The translations under genes were made by a program, and so were the position numbers. Below, in pieces: positions 1 through 6,311 of a DNA stretch of 22,922 nucleotides (positions are counted from its first letter, which is position 1; each line of letters opens with the position of its first letter). Under the pieces are notes generated by a model, which did not search any database, was not told the origin of the DNA, and saw only the letters and a list, made by a program, of their open reading frames with translations. The stretch comes from Lawsonibacter hominis. GTDB lineage: Bacteria > Bacillota > Clostridia > Oscillospirales > Oscillospiraceae. The stretch lies in the NCBI RefSeq assembly GCF_014287895.1, contig NZ_JACOPP010000034.1, forward strand, positions 1 to 22,922. Direction: 5' to 3'.

Positions 1-44
1 AGCTTGACTGCTTCCTCTTTGAATTCCTTATCATATTTGCGCAT
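1..44 (-). CDS. IS3-family transposase OrfA, N-terminal fragment
   Basis: The minus strand starts with ATG at 44, preceded by AGGAAGG at about 8 nt spacing, and reads MRKYDKEFKEEAVKL before leaving the window. In IS3-family OrfA proteins this opening precedes the helix-turn-helix that binds the insertion sequence ends. Only about 15 residues are visible, so integrity, frameshifting to OrfB and subgroup cannot be judged. The match to the family is recognised by eye from the conserved start. Confidence 0.6.
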   Translation of the reverse strand, partial: MRKYDKEFKEEAVK

Positions 45-118
45 CGTAAACACCTTCCTGTATTTCTTATTCTATCACTTTTGGGTGTTTACTCTCTGCA
101 CTTCTATGATATCCCTCC
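1..118 (-). mobile_element. Left end of an IS3-family insertion sequence (partial, runs off window)
   Basis: The minus strand of the first 44 bases encodes the start of an IS3-family OrfA transposase. Upstream of it is a short leader with a CCCAAAAGT core like those in IS3/IS150-type terminal repeats, preceded by TG at about position 100. The terminal dinucleotide could instead lie a few bases further in, so the boundary is only known to fall at about 100-118. The element abuts a histidine kinase gene that loses its ATPase domain at this point. Only one end is visible, so target duplication and the right inverted repeat cannot be checked. Confidence 0.6.
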
Positions 119-736
119 AGCAGCAAGGGTATCATAAACCGGCTGCTGTTTTTGCTCCAGCGAAATGACTCCCGTTTCCAGGCGGGAGGTCTTAATCATA
201 GCCTGCATGAGAAAGTCCAGCTTATCAAGCTGGCTGGTCTGGGCTGTCAGAAATTCCTTTTGCTTCTGCGGGGGAACCTCGTTTTCAAGCAATGTGTTGT
301 TGATCATCTTCAAGTTGGCAATCGGGGTCTTGACCTGATGGGAGATGTCAGAGATCAGCTCTTGCAGGTCAGCCCGTTCTTTTGCGATACTGTTTTTATT
401 TTCCTGCATGACTTCGTACAACCGTCCCAGCCGGTAGTTGATTTTATAGAACAGGCTTTCTTCCTCAACCGTCTGCTTGGGCTGCATATCCCCGGAGAGC
501 ATATCATCCATCTGACCACAAAAGGCATCGGAGAACCGGACCAGCTTCCGGCGGATCAGAGCCACAAAGAAGATAACACAGAGCAGCACAAAGAGACTGA
601 ACAGGAACACACACCGGACAGCAGTTATATTCCGGGTCAGCAGATACACAGCGGTGCAAACTGCACTAACCGCAAGCAGCAAGAGTATTCCCAAAAGGAT
701 ACAGGCTTTGTTGATGGAGAGTTTTCGCGTATTCAT
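104..736 (-). pseudogene. Sensor histidine kinase truncated before its ATPase domain
   Basis: The 210-residue product has two transmembrane helices (about residues 11-33 and 40-61) separated by only a few residues, so it lacks an extracellular sensor. This is the layout of intramembrane-sensing kinases such as BceS. A linker follows, then the dimerisation/phosphoacceptor helix ISHQVKTPIANLK with His133. The frame ends at GGIS-stop before any N, G1 or G2 box, so the catalytic ATP-binding domain (about 120 residues) is missing. The break coincides with the IS3-family end. The start at 736 is chosen because it overlaps the regulator stop by ATGA and has GGAGGGG six bases upstream; an in-frame ATG at 757 lies inside the regulator gene. 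The kinase should be unable to phosphorylate itself unless another kinase supplies the ATPase domain. Confidence 0.8.
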
Positions 737-1437
737 TTCAGCGCCCCTCCGATCCACATATAACCCATGCCGTACACCGTCTTGATGTACTGGCGTCCCT
801 CTGTTTCAATTTTGTTCCGCACCCTGCTGATGGCTGAAGTCAGGGCGTGTTCATCCACAAAATTTCCATCGGCATCCCACAGCTTTTCAAGCAGCACCTG
901 TCTGGTCAAAACATTCTGCGGATGTTTGGTCAGGATTTTTAACAGCCGGTATTCCAACGGAGTGAACACCAGCGCCTTACCGGATAGGGAAGCAGTCATC
1001 TCTGAGAAATTGATGGACAGTGCGCCATCCTCATAGCAAGCACCACCGCCAGACTGTTTCGCCAGCCGCCCCAGCACCACGGACAGCTTTTTTTGAAAAA
1101 CGCTCATGGGAAATGGCTTGGTCACATAGTCCTCCGCACCCAACTCATATCCTTTGAGCATATCGCTCTCCATATCATTTGCGGTCAGGAAGATCACCGC
1201 CGTATCCGGCCGGCGCTCCTTTACCTCCCGGCAGAAATCAAAGCCGTTCCCATCCGGCAGGTTTACATCCAGAACGATCAGGTCATAGTCCTGTTTGATC
1301 AGAAAGTTGCTGGCTGCTGATTTTGTCAATGCAGAGTCCACGACATAGCCCGCAGCATCCAGGTTATAGCACAGGGTATTATTCAAAAGCCGGTCATCTT
1401 CGACTACTAAAATTCGTATTGTATCACACTCCTTCAT
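733..1437 (-). CDS. OmpR/PhoB-family response regulator
   Basis: This 234-residue transcription factor has an N-terminal receiver domain with acidic pair D14/D15, phosphoacceptor D57 (LDVNLPDG), T85 and K107 (TKPF). A C-terminal winged helix follows, with FTPLEYRLL and the recognition-helix/wing region ending YGMGYMW. It is the partner of the truncated kinase, translationally coupled through an ATGA overlap. The start is uncertain. ATG at 1437 is the first within about 20 residues of the canonical start, but the likely -10 box lies only 5 nt upstream of it. An AAGGAG at 1434-1429 is ideally placed for an unusual ATA codon at 1419, where homologous proteins normally begin (IRILVVEDD). An ATG at 1455 is upstream of the -10 box. 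The gene looks intact although its kinase is broken. Confidence 0.88.
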   Translation of the reverse strand: MKECDTIRILVVEDDRLLNNTLCYNLDAAGYVVDSALTKSAASNFLIKQDYDLIVLDVNLPDGNGFDFCREVKERRPDTAVIFLTANDMESDMLKGYELGAEDYVTKPFPMSVFQKKLSVVLGRLAKQSGGGACYEDGALSINFSEMTASLSGKALVFTPLEYRLLKILTKHPQNVLTRQVLLEKLWDADGNFVDEHALTSAISRVRNKIETEGRQYIKTVYGMGYMWIGGALK

Positions 1438-1441
1438 TTTT

Positions 1442-1479
1442 AGTGTAGCATCCAAATGTCACAGAAACCTCACAGAAAA
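1442..1479 (-). promoter_or_regulatory. Response-regulator promoter with direct-repeat operator
   Basis: On the minus strand TTTCTGTGA occurs twice in tandem with an 11-bp period (plus-strand TCACAGAAA at 1459-1467 and 1470-1478). TACACT lies about 11 bp downstream (1447-1442) and serves as the best -10 box. No good -35 hexamer is present; the second repeat covers that position. Direct repeats at one helical turn over the -35 are what OmpR-family dimers bind when they activate their own promoter, so autoregulation is inferred. The repeats overlap the 3' end of the next upstream gene. Confidence 0.5.
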
Positions 1480-1646
1480 TAGTTTTTTCTGCGAGGATCG
1501 CTTGGCTTTTTCGCATCTTTAGGAATCATCCACATACGACCGAACTTTATAACACCAGGGATACGTCCATCTTCGCAAAACTTTTGTACCCGTCTTTCAG
1601 AAATGCCCCATTTCTTTGCAGCTTCGGGGCAAGAGATATATTCCAT
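1470..1646 (-). CDS. Small excisionase-like HTH DNA-binding protein
   Basis: This 58-residue protein begins MEYISCPEAAKKWGISERRVQ, continues with a turn and FGRMWMIPKDAKKP, and ends in a basic tail. The pattern is a MerR/excisionase-type winged helix: helix-turn-helix at about residues 7-23, wing with RIPGVIKFGR. Proteins of this size and sequence are common cargo of clostridial integrative and conjugative elements, where they act as DNA-binding accessory or excision factors. ATG at 1646 is preferred (GGAAGG 10 nt upstream) over TTG at 1655, which would touch the ribosome site. It lies just upstream of the response regulator on the same strand and diverges from the XRE gene. The exact role is inferred. 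Confidence 0.7.
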   Translation of the reverse strand: MEYISCPEAAKKWGISERRVQKFCEDGRIPGVIKFGRMWMIPKDAKKPSDPRRKNYFL

Positions 1647-1683
1647 ACGGTTCAATCCTTCCGCTTTTATATCTTTTGCTTTA

Positions 1684-1711
1684 ATTATATACGGTCAAGC
1701 GAATACTTCAA
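1684..1711 (-). promoter_or_regulatory. Promoter of the excisionase-like gene
   Basis: On the minus strand TTGAAG (1711-1706) and TATAAT (1689-1684) are separated by 16 bp. It fires away from the XRE gene, about 40 bp upstream of the excisionase-like start codon. Confidence 0.6.
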
Positions 1712-1740
1712 GGTACCCATTGTAAACAAATAAGGAATTA

Positions 1741-1769
1741 TATAGACTAACTATGGGAACTGTATAGAC
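1741..1769 (+). promoter_or_regulatory. Candidate operator: TATAGAC direct repeat upstream of the XRE gene
   Basis: TATAGAC occurs at 1741-1747 and 1763-1769, a 22-bp period (about two helical turns), in the divergent intergenic region between the excisionase-like and XRE genes. Its position fits a binding site for the XRE protein or an RNA polymerase contact. The assignment rests only on repeat and position. Confidence 0.25.
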
Positions 1770-1817
1770 ATATTCAGAAAGAAAGGTGAACAGTAGAATG
1801 TAATAGGGTGAATCAAT

Positions 1818-2177
1818 ATGGCAAAAAGACCAGTACAAAAATATGATTTTTCGCCTTTTGGAAAGGCAATCAAATCGGCAAGAAACGAGCAGAAGGAGTC
1901 CCGCAACAAAGTCGGGAATGAAATGTATCTGTCTCCCCGCTATCTTGCCAACATCGAAAATAAAGGGCAGCATCCGAGTCTCCAGATTTTCTTTGAACTG
2001 GTGACCCGTTACCATATCTCCGTAGACCAGCTTCTCTTTGGGAACGCGACAGAGAGTAAGTCCACGGCGCGCAGACAGCTTGATCCCTTGCTTGATGGAA
2101 TGACTGAAGCTGAACTGAAAATCGTCATTGCCACCGCACAGGCCATCTTGGATGCCAGAGCGGAGGAAGAAAAATGA
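1818..2177 (+). CDS. XRE-family helix-turn-helix regulator
   Basis: This 119-residue protein has an N-terminal Cro/CI-type HTH at about residues 13-68 (FGKAIKSARNEQKESRNKVG, then YLSPRYLANIENKGQHPSL). A C-terminal helical tail, MTEAELKIVIATAQAILDAR, probably mediates dimerisation. AGGGTG lies about 8 nt before the ATG. Proteins of this kind regulate conjugation or excision genes in clostridial integrative elements. Here it stands alone, diverging from the excisionase-like gene and followed by its own terminator. No relaxase, integrase or conjugation gene is visible, so it may be a remnant of a larger element. Target genes are unknown. Confidence 0.8.
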   Translation: MAKRPVQKYDFSPFGKAIKSARNEQKESRNKVGNEMYLSPRYLANIENKGQHPSLQIFFELVTRYHISVDQLLFGNATESKSTARRQLDPLLDGMTEAELKIVIATAQAILDARAEEEK

Positions 2178-2207
2178 TGTGGTTGGCGCAACTGAATAAT
2201 GATTAGG

Positions 2208-2248
2208 AAACGCTATGAACGGATACCGTTTGTAGCGTTTTTCTTTGC
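2208..2248 (+). terminator. Intrinsic terminator after the XRE gene
   Basis: AAACGCTA (2208-2215) pairs perfectly with TAGCGTTT (2233-2240). An inner ACGG/CCGT stem and a T-rich tail (TTTTTCTTT) reinforce it. It lies 30 bp after the XRE stop codon. Confidence 0.8.
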
Positions 2249-2728
2249 TTTCGTGGTTGCCAAAGGCAGGAGTTTTGGATTACTTAGGTACGGAGAGAGT
2301 AACGGGTAGTGTCAAGGATTTTGCTTTAAGGAAGCAAAACGGCGAAAAGCAAAGAACGATTAGCTGAACACCTGCGAGGGACTGCCATAGGAACACCACT
2401 TCTTCCTATAGAGCCTTTCTGCGGGCCGCGGTACAATCAAATAAGAACACAAACGCGCTAAATAACTGAAGCCGTTGCGGCGCAAGGTCTGCAAAAAACA
2501 GCCCGTTTATCGTATCGAGGCATGCCAGGTGTTCGTGCAGCGTTTGAGCGTTGTACGCATACCCGGTTTTCATGCTCTTTTTTGACGGTGCACAGCTTAC
2601 GGCGAAGCGTCTTCTCATCTGAGTCGGCCCGGACACAAGCGAGGCTGACAGGCTCCCGTCCCTCTGTTTTTTAGCGACACCTCTCCCCGTGCCTGGGCGG
2701 GATACACAAATCCGAGACCAAAGCGCTC
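2249..2728. other. Gene-poor stretch, probable accessory-element remnant
   Basis: I find no convincing gene here. The first part (about 2250-2400) is AT-richer and contains a short perfect hairpin. The second part (about 2400-2700) is closer to the host base composition. A 76-codon minus-strand frame at 2406-2636 has no recognised motif and no good ribosome site. The stretch may contain the boundary of the accessory DNA at the left of the window. Confidence 0.5.
2319..2339. repeat. Short perfect hairpin in gene-poor DNA
   Basis: TTTTGCTT (2319-2326) pairs with AAGCAAAA (2332-2339) around the loop TAAGG. It is not next to a gene end and has no T-tract. It could be a transfer-origin-type hairpin or a recombination end of the accessory element; neither is shown. 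Confidence 0.4.
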
Positions 2729-2729
2729 C

Positions 2730-2758
2730 TTGACAAACGCCAAATATTAAAGTATATT
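2730..2758 (+). promoter_or_regulatory. Near-consensus promoter of the ferredoxin/ArsR operon
   Basis: TTGACA (2730-2735), 17-bp spacer, TATATT (2753-2758). It is one of the strongest sigma-A-type promoters in the window and sits 45 bp upstream of the ferredoxin start. A promoter this strong normally needs repression, in line with the overlapping inverted repeat and the repressor gene in the operon. Confidence 0.82.
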
Positions 2759-2782
2759 AGAAATATCTTAATTACTAATATA
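2753..2782. promoter_or_regulatory. AT-rich inverted repeat, probable ArsR-family operator
   Basis: TATATTAG (2753-2760) is repeated inverted as CTAATATA (2775-2782). A smaller inverted repeat ATATT-AGA-AATAT (2754-2766) lies inside it. The left arm overlaps the -10 box, so a bound dimer would block transcription. AT-rich palindromes over the promoter are typical of ArsR/SmtB-family operators, and the operon's third gene is of that family. Confidence 0.6.
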
Positions 2783-2803
2783 TAAAAAAGGGGGGAGCCT
2801 ACC

Positions 2804-3007
2804 GTGAATGCAAAGAACATCGCCACAATCGGCAGCGGGTGTGTGGCGTGCGGTTGCTGCGTAAACGCATGCCCGAAAAATGCAATTCAGATCCACCTGG
2901 GCATACTCGCTCGCGTGGACGGCGAAACATGCGTTGGCTGCGGCCAGTGCGCGAACCGCTGTCCCGCCGCTATCATCACCGTCCTTGAAAGGGTGGCGTC
3001 ACGATGA
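2804..3007 (+). CDS. 2[4Fe-4S] ferredoxin-type protein
   Basis: This 67-residue protein carries two classical cluster motifs: C13-x2-C16-x2-C19-x3-CP (CVACGCCVNACP, with an extra Cys18) and C43-x2-C46-x2-C49-x3-CP (CVGCGQCANRCP). It is a small cytoplasmic electron carrier. The start is GTG at 2804, with GGGGGGAG seven bases upstream. The stop codon overlaps the ATG of the membrane Fe-S protein (ATGA), so the two are translationally coupled. It probably passes electrons to or from that membrane partner. The physiological donor and acceptor are not evident from the sequence. Confidence 0.88.
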   Translation: MNAKNIATIGSGCVACGCCVNACPKNAIQIHLGILARVDGETCVGCGQCANRCPAAIITVLERVASR

Positions 3008-3633
3008 AACAGAAATGGTATGCATATCTTTGGCTGGCTGAATTGCTGTACTGGGTCCTGGGCTTATGTAATATCCTGTTTGCATGGCTTGGCCTGCTGT
3101 TTTTTGTCATTCCGCTGTTCGTTGCAATCATCGGGGGCAGCAAAGCCTATTGCAACCGCTACTGCGGGCGTGGACAGCTGTTCGAGTTGTTGGGGCGGAA
3201 GTGGAAGCTCTCTTGCAGCCGGACCCCGCCAAAATTTCTGCACAGCCGTTGGTTCCGCTATGGGTTTTTAGCCTTTTTCCTGACGATGTTCTGTTTGATG
3301 CTGTTTAGCACCTATCAGGTATTTACGGGTGCGCCGCTGAAGCAGACCGTCACTTTGCTGTGGACCATCAAACTGCCGTGGCAATGGGCAGCGGTCGACA
3401 TGGTCGCGCCGTGGATGGCCCAGTTTGCCTTTGGCTTTTTCGGCGTTATGATGACGTCCACCGTACTCGGGCTGATCACCATGATTTTCTTCCGCCCAAG
3501 AACCTGGTGCGTTTATTGTCCCATGGGAACGATGACGCAGGGGATCTGCAAACTCAAGCACCGGAAGGAGGGGTCCTGCTGTGGAGGAACAGGCAAAGAA
3601 AATTGCGGAACTTCTGAAACTGCTGGCGAATGA
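3004..3633 (+). CDS. NapH/NosR-type 4Fe-4S membrane protein
   Basis: This 209-residue protein is polytopic, with hydrophobic segments at about 8-45, 84-104 and 130-163. Cytoplasm-facing cysteine motifs are C50-NRY-C54-GRGQLF and C169-VY-C172-PMGTMTQ; the pairing resembles the Fer4_5 fold of NapH, NosR and CcoG-like electron-transfer proteins. Additional cysteines (182, 192, 193, 201) lie in the C-terminal tail. It probably moves electrons between the membrane quinone/flavin pool and the adjacent ferredoxin. The gene lies between the ferredoxin (4-bp overlap) and the ArsR gene (53-bp overlap). No catalytic subunit is encoded nearby, so the terminal reaction is unknown. Confidence 0.8.
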   Translation: MKQKWYAYLWLAELLYWVLGLCNILFAWLGLLFFVIPLFVAIIGGSKAYCNRYCGRGQLFELLGRKWKLSCSRTPPKFLHSRWFRYGFLAFFLTMFCLMLFSTYQVFTGAPLKQTVTLLWTIKLPWQWAAVDMVAPWMAQFAFGFFGVMMTSTVLGLITMIFFRPRTWCVYCPMGTMTQGICKLKHRKEGSCCGGTGKENCGTSETAGE

Positions 3634-3883
3634 ACAGCGTCTGCTGATCCTGTGTGCGCTGATACCGGGACCGATGACGGTTGGAAACATCCACGCGTTT
3701 ACCCCGAACATTACCGCATCCGCGCTGTCGCAGCACTTATCACAGCTGAGAATGGCAGGGATTTTGGATTCCGAAAAACAGGGGATGAACGTCATCTATC
3801 AAATTGCGGATGAGCATGTCATCGGTCTTATGAGCTTTCTCAAAACGCATTATTGCACGGGAACAACCACTTTTCATGGATGA
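3581..3883 (+). CDS. ArsR-family repressor, candidate persulfide/redox sensor (BigR/SqrR/YgaV-like)
   Basis: The 100-residue product is a winged-helix dimeric repressor: helices LANEQRLLILCAL (about 15-27), recognition helix ITASALSQHLSQLRMAGIL (about 44-62), then the beta-wing GMNVIYQI. It lacks the ELCVC-type metal site of ArsR/SmtB. It does have Cys25 in RLLILC and Cys92 in HYC, the positions of the two cysteines that form a polysulfide bridge in SqrR, BigR and E. coli YgaV. Sulfide or persulfide sensing is therefore inferred, not shown. The GTG start at 3581 has GGAGGGG about 8 nt upstream and overlaps the membrane gene by 53 bp. It probably represses its own operon through the palindrome at 2753-2782. 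Confidence 0.8.
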   Translation: MEEQAKKIAELLKLLANEQRLLILCALIPGPMTVGNIHAFTPNITASALSQHLSQLRMAGILDSEKQGMNVIYQIADEHVIGLMSFLKTHYCTGTTTFHG

Positions 3884-3957
3884 AGGGACTTCCCGCCATC
3901 CAAATCCCCCGCCTGCATCCTCAGGCACGGAAGGCGCCGCAACGCATTCGCCTTTGC

Positions 3958-3973
3958 GGCCGCCAGGGCGGCC
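3958..3973. terminator. GC hairpin after the ArsR operon (weak terminator candidate)
   Basis: GGCCGCC (3958-3964) and GGCGGCC (3967-3973) can pair around AG. A second stem CCGCAA/TTGCGG lies just before it. There is no T-run after it on the plus strand, so terminator activity is doubtful. It separates the ArsR operon from the nrdD promoter. Confidence 0.3.
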
Positions 3974-3992
3974 ATCATCCCCAAAAATCACC

Positions 3993-4021
3993 TTGCAATT
4001 CAATATATGGTGTGCTAGAAT
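3993..4021 (+). promoter_or_regulatory. nrdDG promoter
   Basis: TTGCAA (3993-3998), 17-bp spacer, TAGAAT (4016-4021), about 60 bp before the nrdD ATG. The spacer carries an NrdR-like box. Confidence 0.65.
3998..4013. promoter_or_regulatory. NrdR-like box in the nrdD promoter
   Basis: ATTCAATATATGGTGT matches the NrdR-box consensus ACACWATATATWGTGT at 13 of 16 positions, with an intact ATATAT core and right half. It overlaps the -35/-10 spacer, where NrdR binding would repress. NrdR usually uses two boxes about 31 bp apart. I could not find a convincing second one, which lowers confidence. Confidence 0.5.
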
Positions 4022-4079
4022 ATCCATCGGCGCAACATGTGCCTTTTGTGGAATGAAACGGGAAAGGCGTGGTAACCTT

Positions 4080-6239
4080 ATGAAAGTGGTCAAGCGCAAC
4101 GGCTCGGAGGCCGTTTTCGATATCACCAAAATCATCGCGGCCATTACCAAGGCCAACGACACTATTGAGGAAAGCGTTCGGATGACGCCGGTGCAGATCC
4201 GCCGGATCGCCGAATCGGTGGAACTGGCATGTCTGAAAATGAACCGGGCTCCCTCCGTGGAGGAGATCCAGGACCTGGTGGAATACCAGATCATGGCCCA
4301 CGGGGCCTTTGAGGCAGCCAAAAATTATATCACCTACCGCTACACCCGCTCCCTGGTACGCAGGAGCAACACCACTGACGAGAAGATCCTCACCCTCATC
4401 GAGTGCTGCAACGAGGAGGCCAAGCAGGAAAACTCCAATAAGAACCCGGTTGTCAATTCCACCCAGCGGGACTACATGGCCGGGGAGGTGTCCAAGGATA
4501 TCACCCGCCGCATCCTGCTGCCCCAGGATATCATGGAAGCCCATGAGCAGGGCATCATCCACTTCCACGACAGCGACTATTTTGCCCAGCACATGCACAA
4601 CTGCGACCTGGTGAACCTGGAGGACATGCTCCAGAACGGCACCGTCATCACCGGCACCCTCATCGAGCGGCCCCACAGCTTCTCCACTGCCTGCAATATC
4701 GCCACCCAGATCATCGCCCAGGTGGCCTCCAATCAATACGGCGGCCAGTCCATCTCCCTGGCCCATCTGGCCCCCTTCGTCCAGGTCAGCCGGGAGAAGA
4801 TCCGCCTTCTGGTGGAGGGGGAGCTTGCCGCCCTGGGGGTGGAGACCGGGGAGGCGATGATCTCCGCGCTGGTGGAACAGCGTCTGCGGGACGAGGTACG
4901 CCGCGGTGTGCAGACCATCCAGTATCAGGTGCTCACTCTGCTGACCACCAATGGCCAAGCCCCCTTCGTCACCGTGTTCATGTACCTGGGGGAGGCCAAA
5001 AACGAGCAGGAGCGGCGGGATCTGGCCCTCATCATCGAGGAGACCCTGGAGCAGCGCTTCCAGGGTGTGAAGAACGAGGCCGGCGTGTGGGTCACCCCCG
5101 CCTTCCCCAAGCTCATCTACGTGCTGGAGGAGGACAACATCCACGAGGATTCCCCCTACTGGTATCTGACATGCCTGGCCGCCAAATGCACCGCCAAGCG
5201 TATGGTGCCCGACTATATCTCCGAGAAGAAGATGAAGGAATTGAAGGAGGGCAACTGCTTCCCCGTCATGGGCTGCCGCTCCTGTCTGTCCCCGTGGAAG
5301 AAGGAAAACGGGGAGTACCAGTTTTACGGCCGCTTCAATCAGGGCGTGGTCACCCTCAACCTGCCCGACGTAGCCCTGTCCTCCGGCGGCAATCTGGAGA
5401 AGTTCTGGAAGCTCTTCGACGAGCGGCTGGCGCTTTGCTACCGGGCGCTCATGTGCCGCCACAACCGGCTCAAGGGCACCCTGTCCGACGCCGCGCCCAT
5501 CCTGTGGCAGTACGGCGCCTGCGCCCGGCTCAAGCCCGGCGAGCCCATCGACAAGCTGCTGGTGGGCGGCTACTCCACCATCTCCCTGGGGTATGCGGGC
5601 CTGTACGAGTGCGTCAAATATATGACGGGCAAGAGCCATACCGACCCCTCCGCCACCCCCTTTGCCCTGCAGATCATGGAGCACATGAACAAGGCCTGCA
5701 ACCAGTGGAAAGCGGACACCGGCATCGCCTTCGGCATCTATGGCACGCCGCTGGAGTCCACCACCTATAAGTTTGCCAAGTGCCTCCAGCGCCGCTTCGG
5801 CGTCATCGAGGGCATTACCGACAAGGGCTATATCACCAACAGCTATCACGTGCATGTGACGGAAGAGATCAACGCCTTCGATAAGCTGAAGTTTGAGGCC
5901 CAGTTCCAGCACCTGTCCACCGGCGGGGCCATCAGCTATGTGGAGGTGCCCGACATGCAGAACAACCTGGAGGCGGTGCTCCAGGTGATGAAGTTCATCT
6001 ATGAGAATATCATGTACGCCGAGCTGAATACCAAATCCGACTACTGCCAGGTATGCGGCTGGGATGGCGAGATCCAGATCGCGGAGGACGGCGGTAAGCT
6101 GATCTGGCGCTGCCCCAAATGCGGCAACACCGATCAGGATAAGATGAACGTGGCCCGGCGCACCTGCGGCTACATTGGGACTCAGTTCTGGAACCAGGGC
6201 CGCACCCAGGAGATTCGGGACCGGGTGATGCATCTGTAG
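4080..6239 (+). CDS. nrdD: Anaerobic ribonucleoside-triphosphate reductase (class III)
   Basis: This 719-residue glycyl-radical enzyme reduces ribonucleoside triphosphates to dNTPs without oxygen. Visible features are an N-terminal ATP-cone (MKVVKRNGS to about residue 90) for allosteric control, the NrdD core (HFHDSDYFAQHMHNCDLVN, then NGQAPFVTVFMYLGE), a C-terminal zinc site (CQVC and CPKC) and the glycyl-radical motif RTCGYIG with Gly697. ATG 4080 is chosen because the product then begins directly with the ATP-cone. An in-frame ATG at 4053 adds nine basic residues, and neither start has an ideal ribosome site (AAAGG 12 nt before 4080). It is followed by nrdG and preceded by an NrdR-like box. 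Full length, no missing key residue. Confidence 0.97.
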   Translation: MKVVKRNGSEAVFDITKIIAAITKANDTIEESVRMTPVQIRRIAESVELACLKMNRAPSVEEIQDLVEYQIMAHGAFEAAKNYITYRYTRSLVRRSNTTDEKILTLIECCNEEAKQENSNKNPVVNSTQRDYMAGEVSKDITRRILLPQDIMEAHEQGIIHFHDSDYFAQHMHNCDLVNLEDMLQNGTVITGTLIERPHSFSTACNIATQIIAQVASNQYGGQSISLAHLAPFVQVSREKIRLLVEGELAALGVETGEAMISALVEQRLRDEVRRGVQTIQYQVLTLLTTNGQAPFVTVFMYLGEAKNEQERRDLALIIEETLEQRFQGVKNEAGVWVTPAFPKLIYVLEEDNIHEDSPYWYLTCLAAKCTAKRMVPDYISEKKMKELKEGNCFPVMGCRSCLSPWKKENGEYQFYGRFNQGVVTLNLPDVALSSGGNLEKFWKLFDERLALCYRALMCRHNRLKGTLSDAAPILWQYGACARLKPGEPIDKLLVGGYSTISLGYAGLYECVKYMTGKSHTDPSATPFALQIMEHMNKACNQWKADTGIAFGIYGTPLESTTYKFAKCLQRRFGVIEGITDKGYITNSYHVHVTEEINAFDKLKFEAQFQHLSTGGAISYVEVPDMQNNLEAVLQVMKFIYENIMYAELNTKSDYCQVCGWDGEIQIAEDGGKLIWRCPKCGNTDQDKMNVARRTCGYIGTQFWNQGRTQEIRDRVMHL

Positions 6240-6311
6240 GCAGCGCCGGACCCGCACGCCCCGCCGGGATCAGCGGTTCCTTCCTGCGACCCTGAACCAA
6301 GGAGAACGACT

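Noticed and set aside
104..1437. The truncated kinase/regulator pair as the missing two-component system of the BceAB-type transporter at 16878-19629
   Set aside because: It is 15 kb away, the kinase is broken, and the regulator's own promoter repeats (TTTCTGTGA) do not resemble the BceR box at the transporter.
2406..2636. 76-codon minus-strand frame in the gap before the ferredoxin operon
   Set aside because: No family resemblance, no ribosome site, and no neighbour with which it would form an operon; it could be a decayed fragment but nothing supports a specific call.
3975..6257. Very long open frame antisense to nrdD
   Set aside because: The product is rich in Gly, His, Val and Leu with no recognisable domain, and lies opposite an unmistakable full-length NrdD. 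GC-rich third positions in the real gene remove stop codons from the antisense frame.
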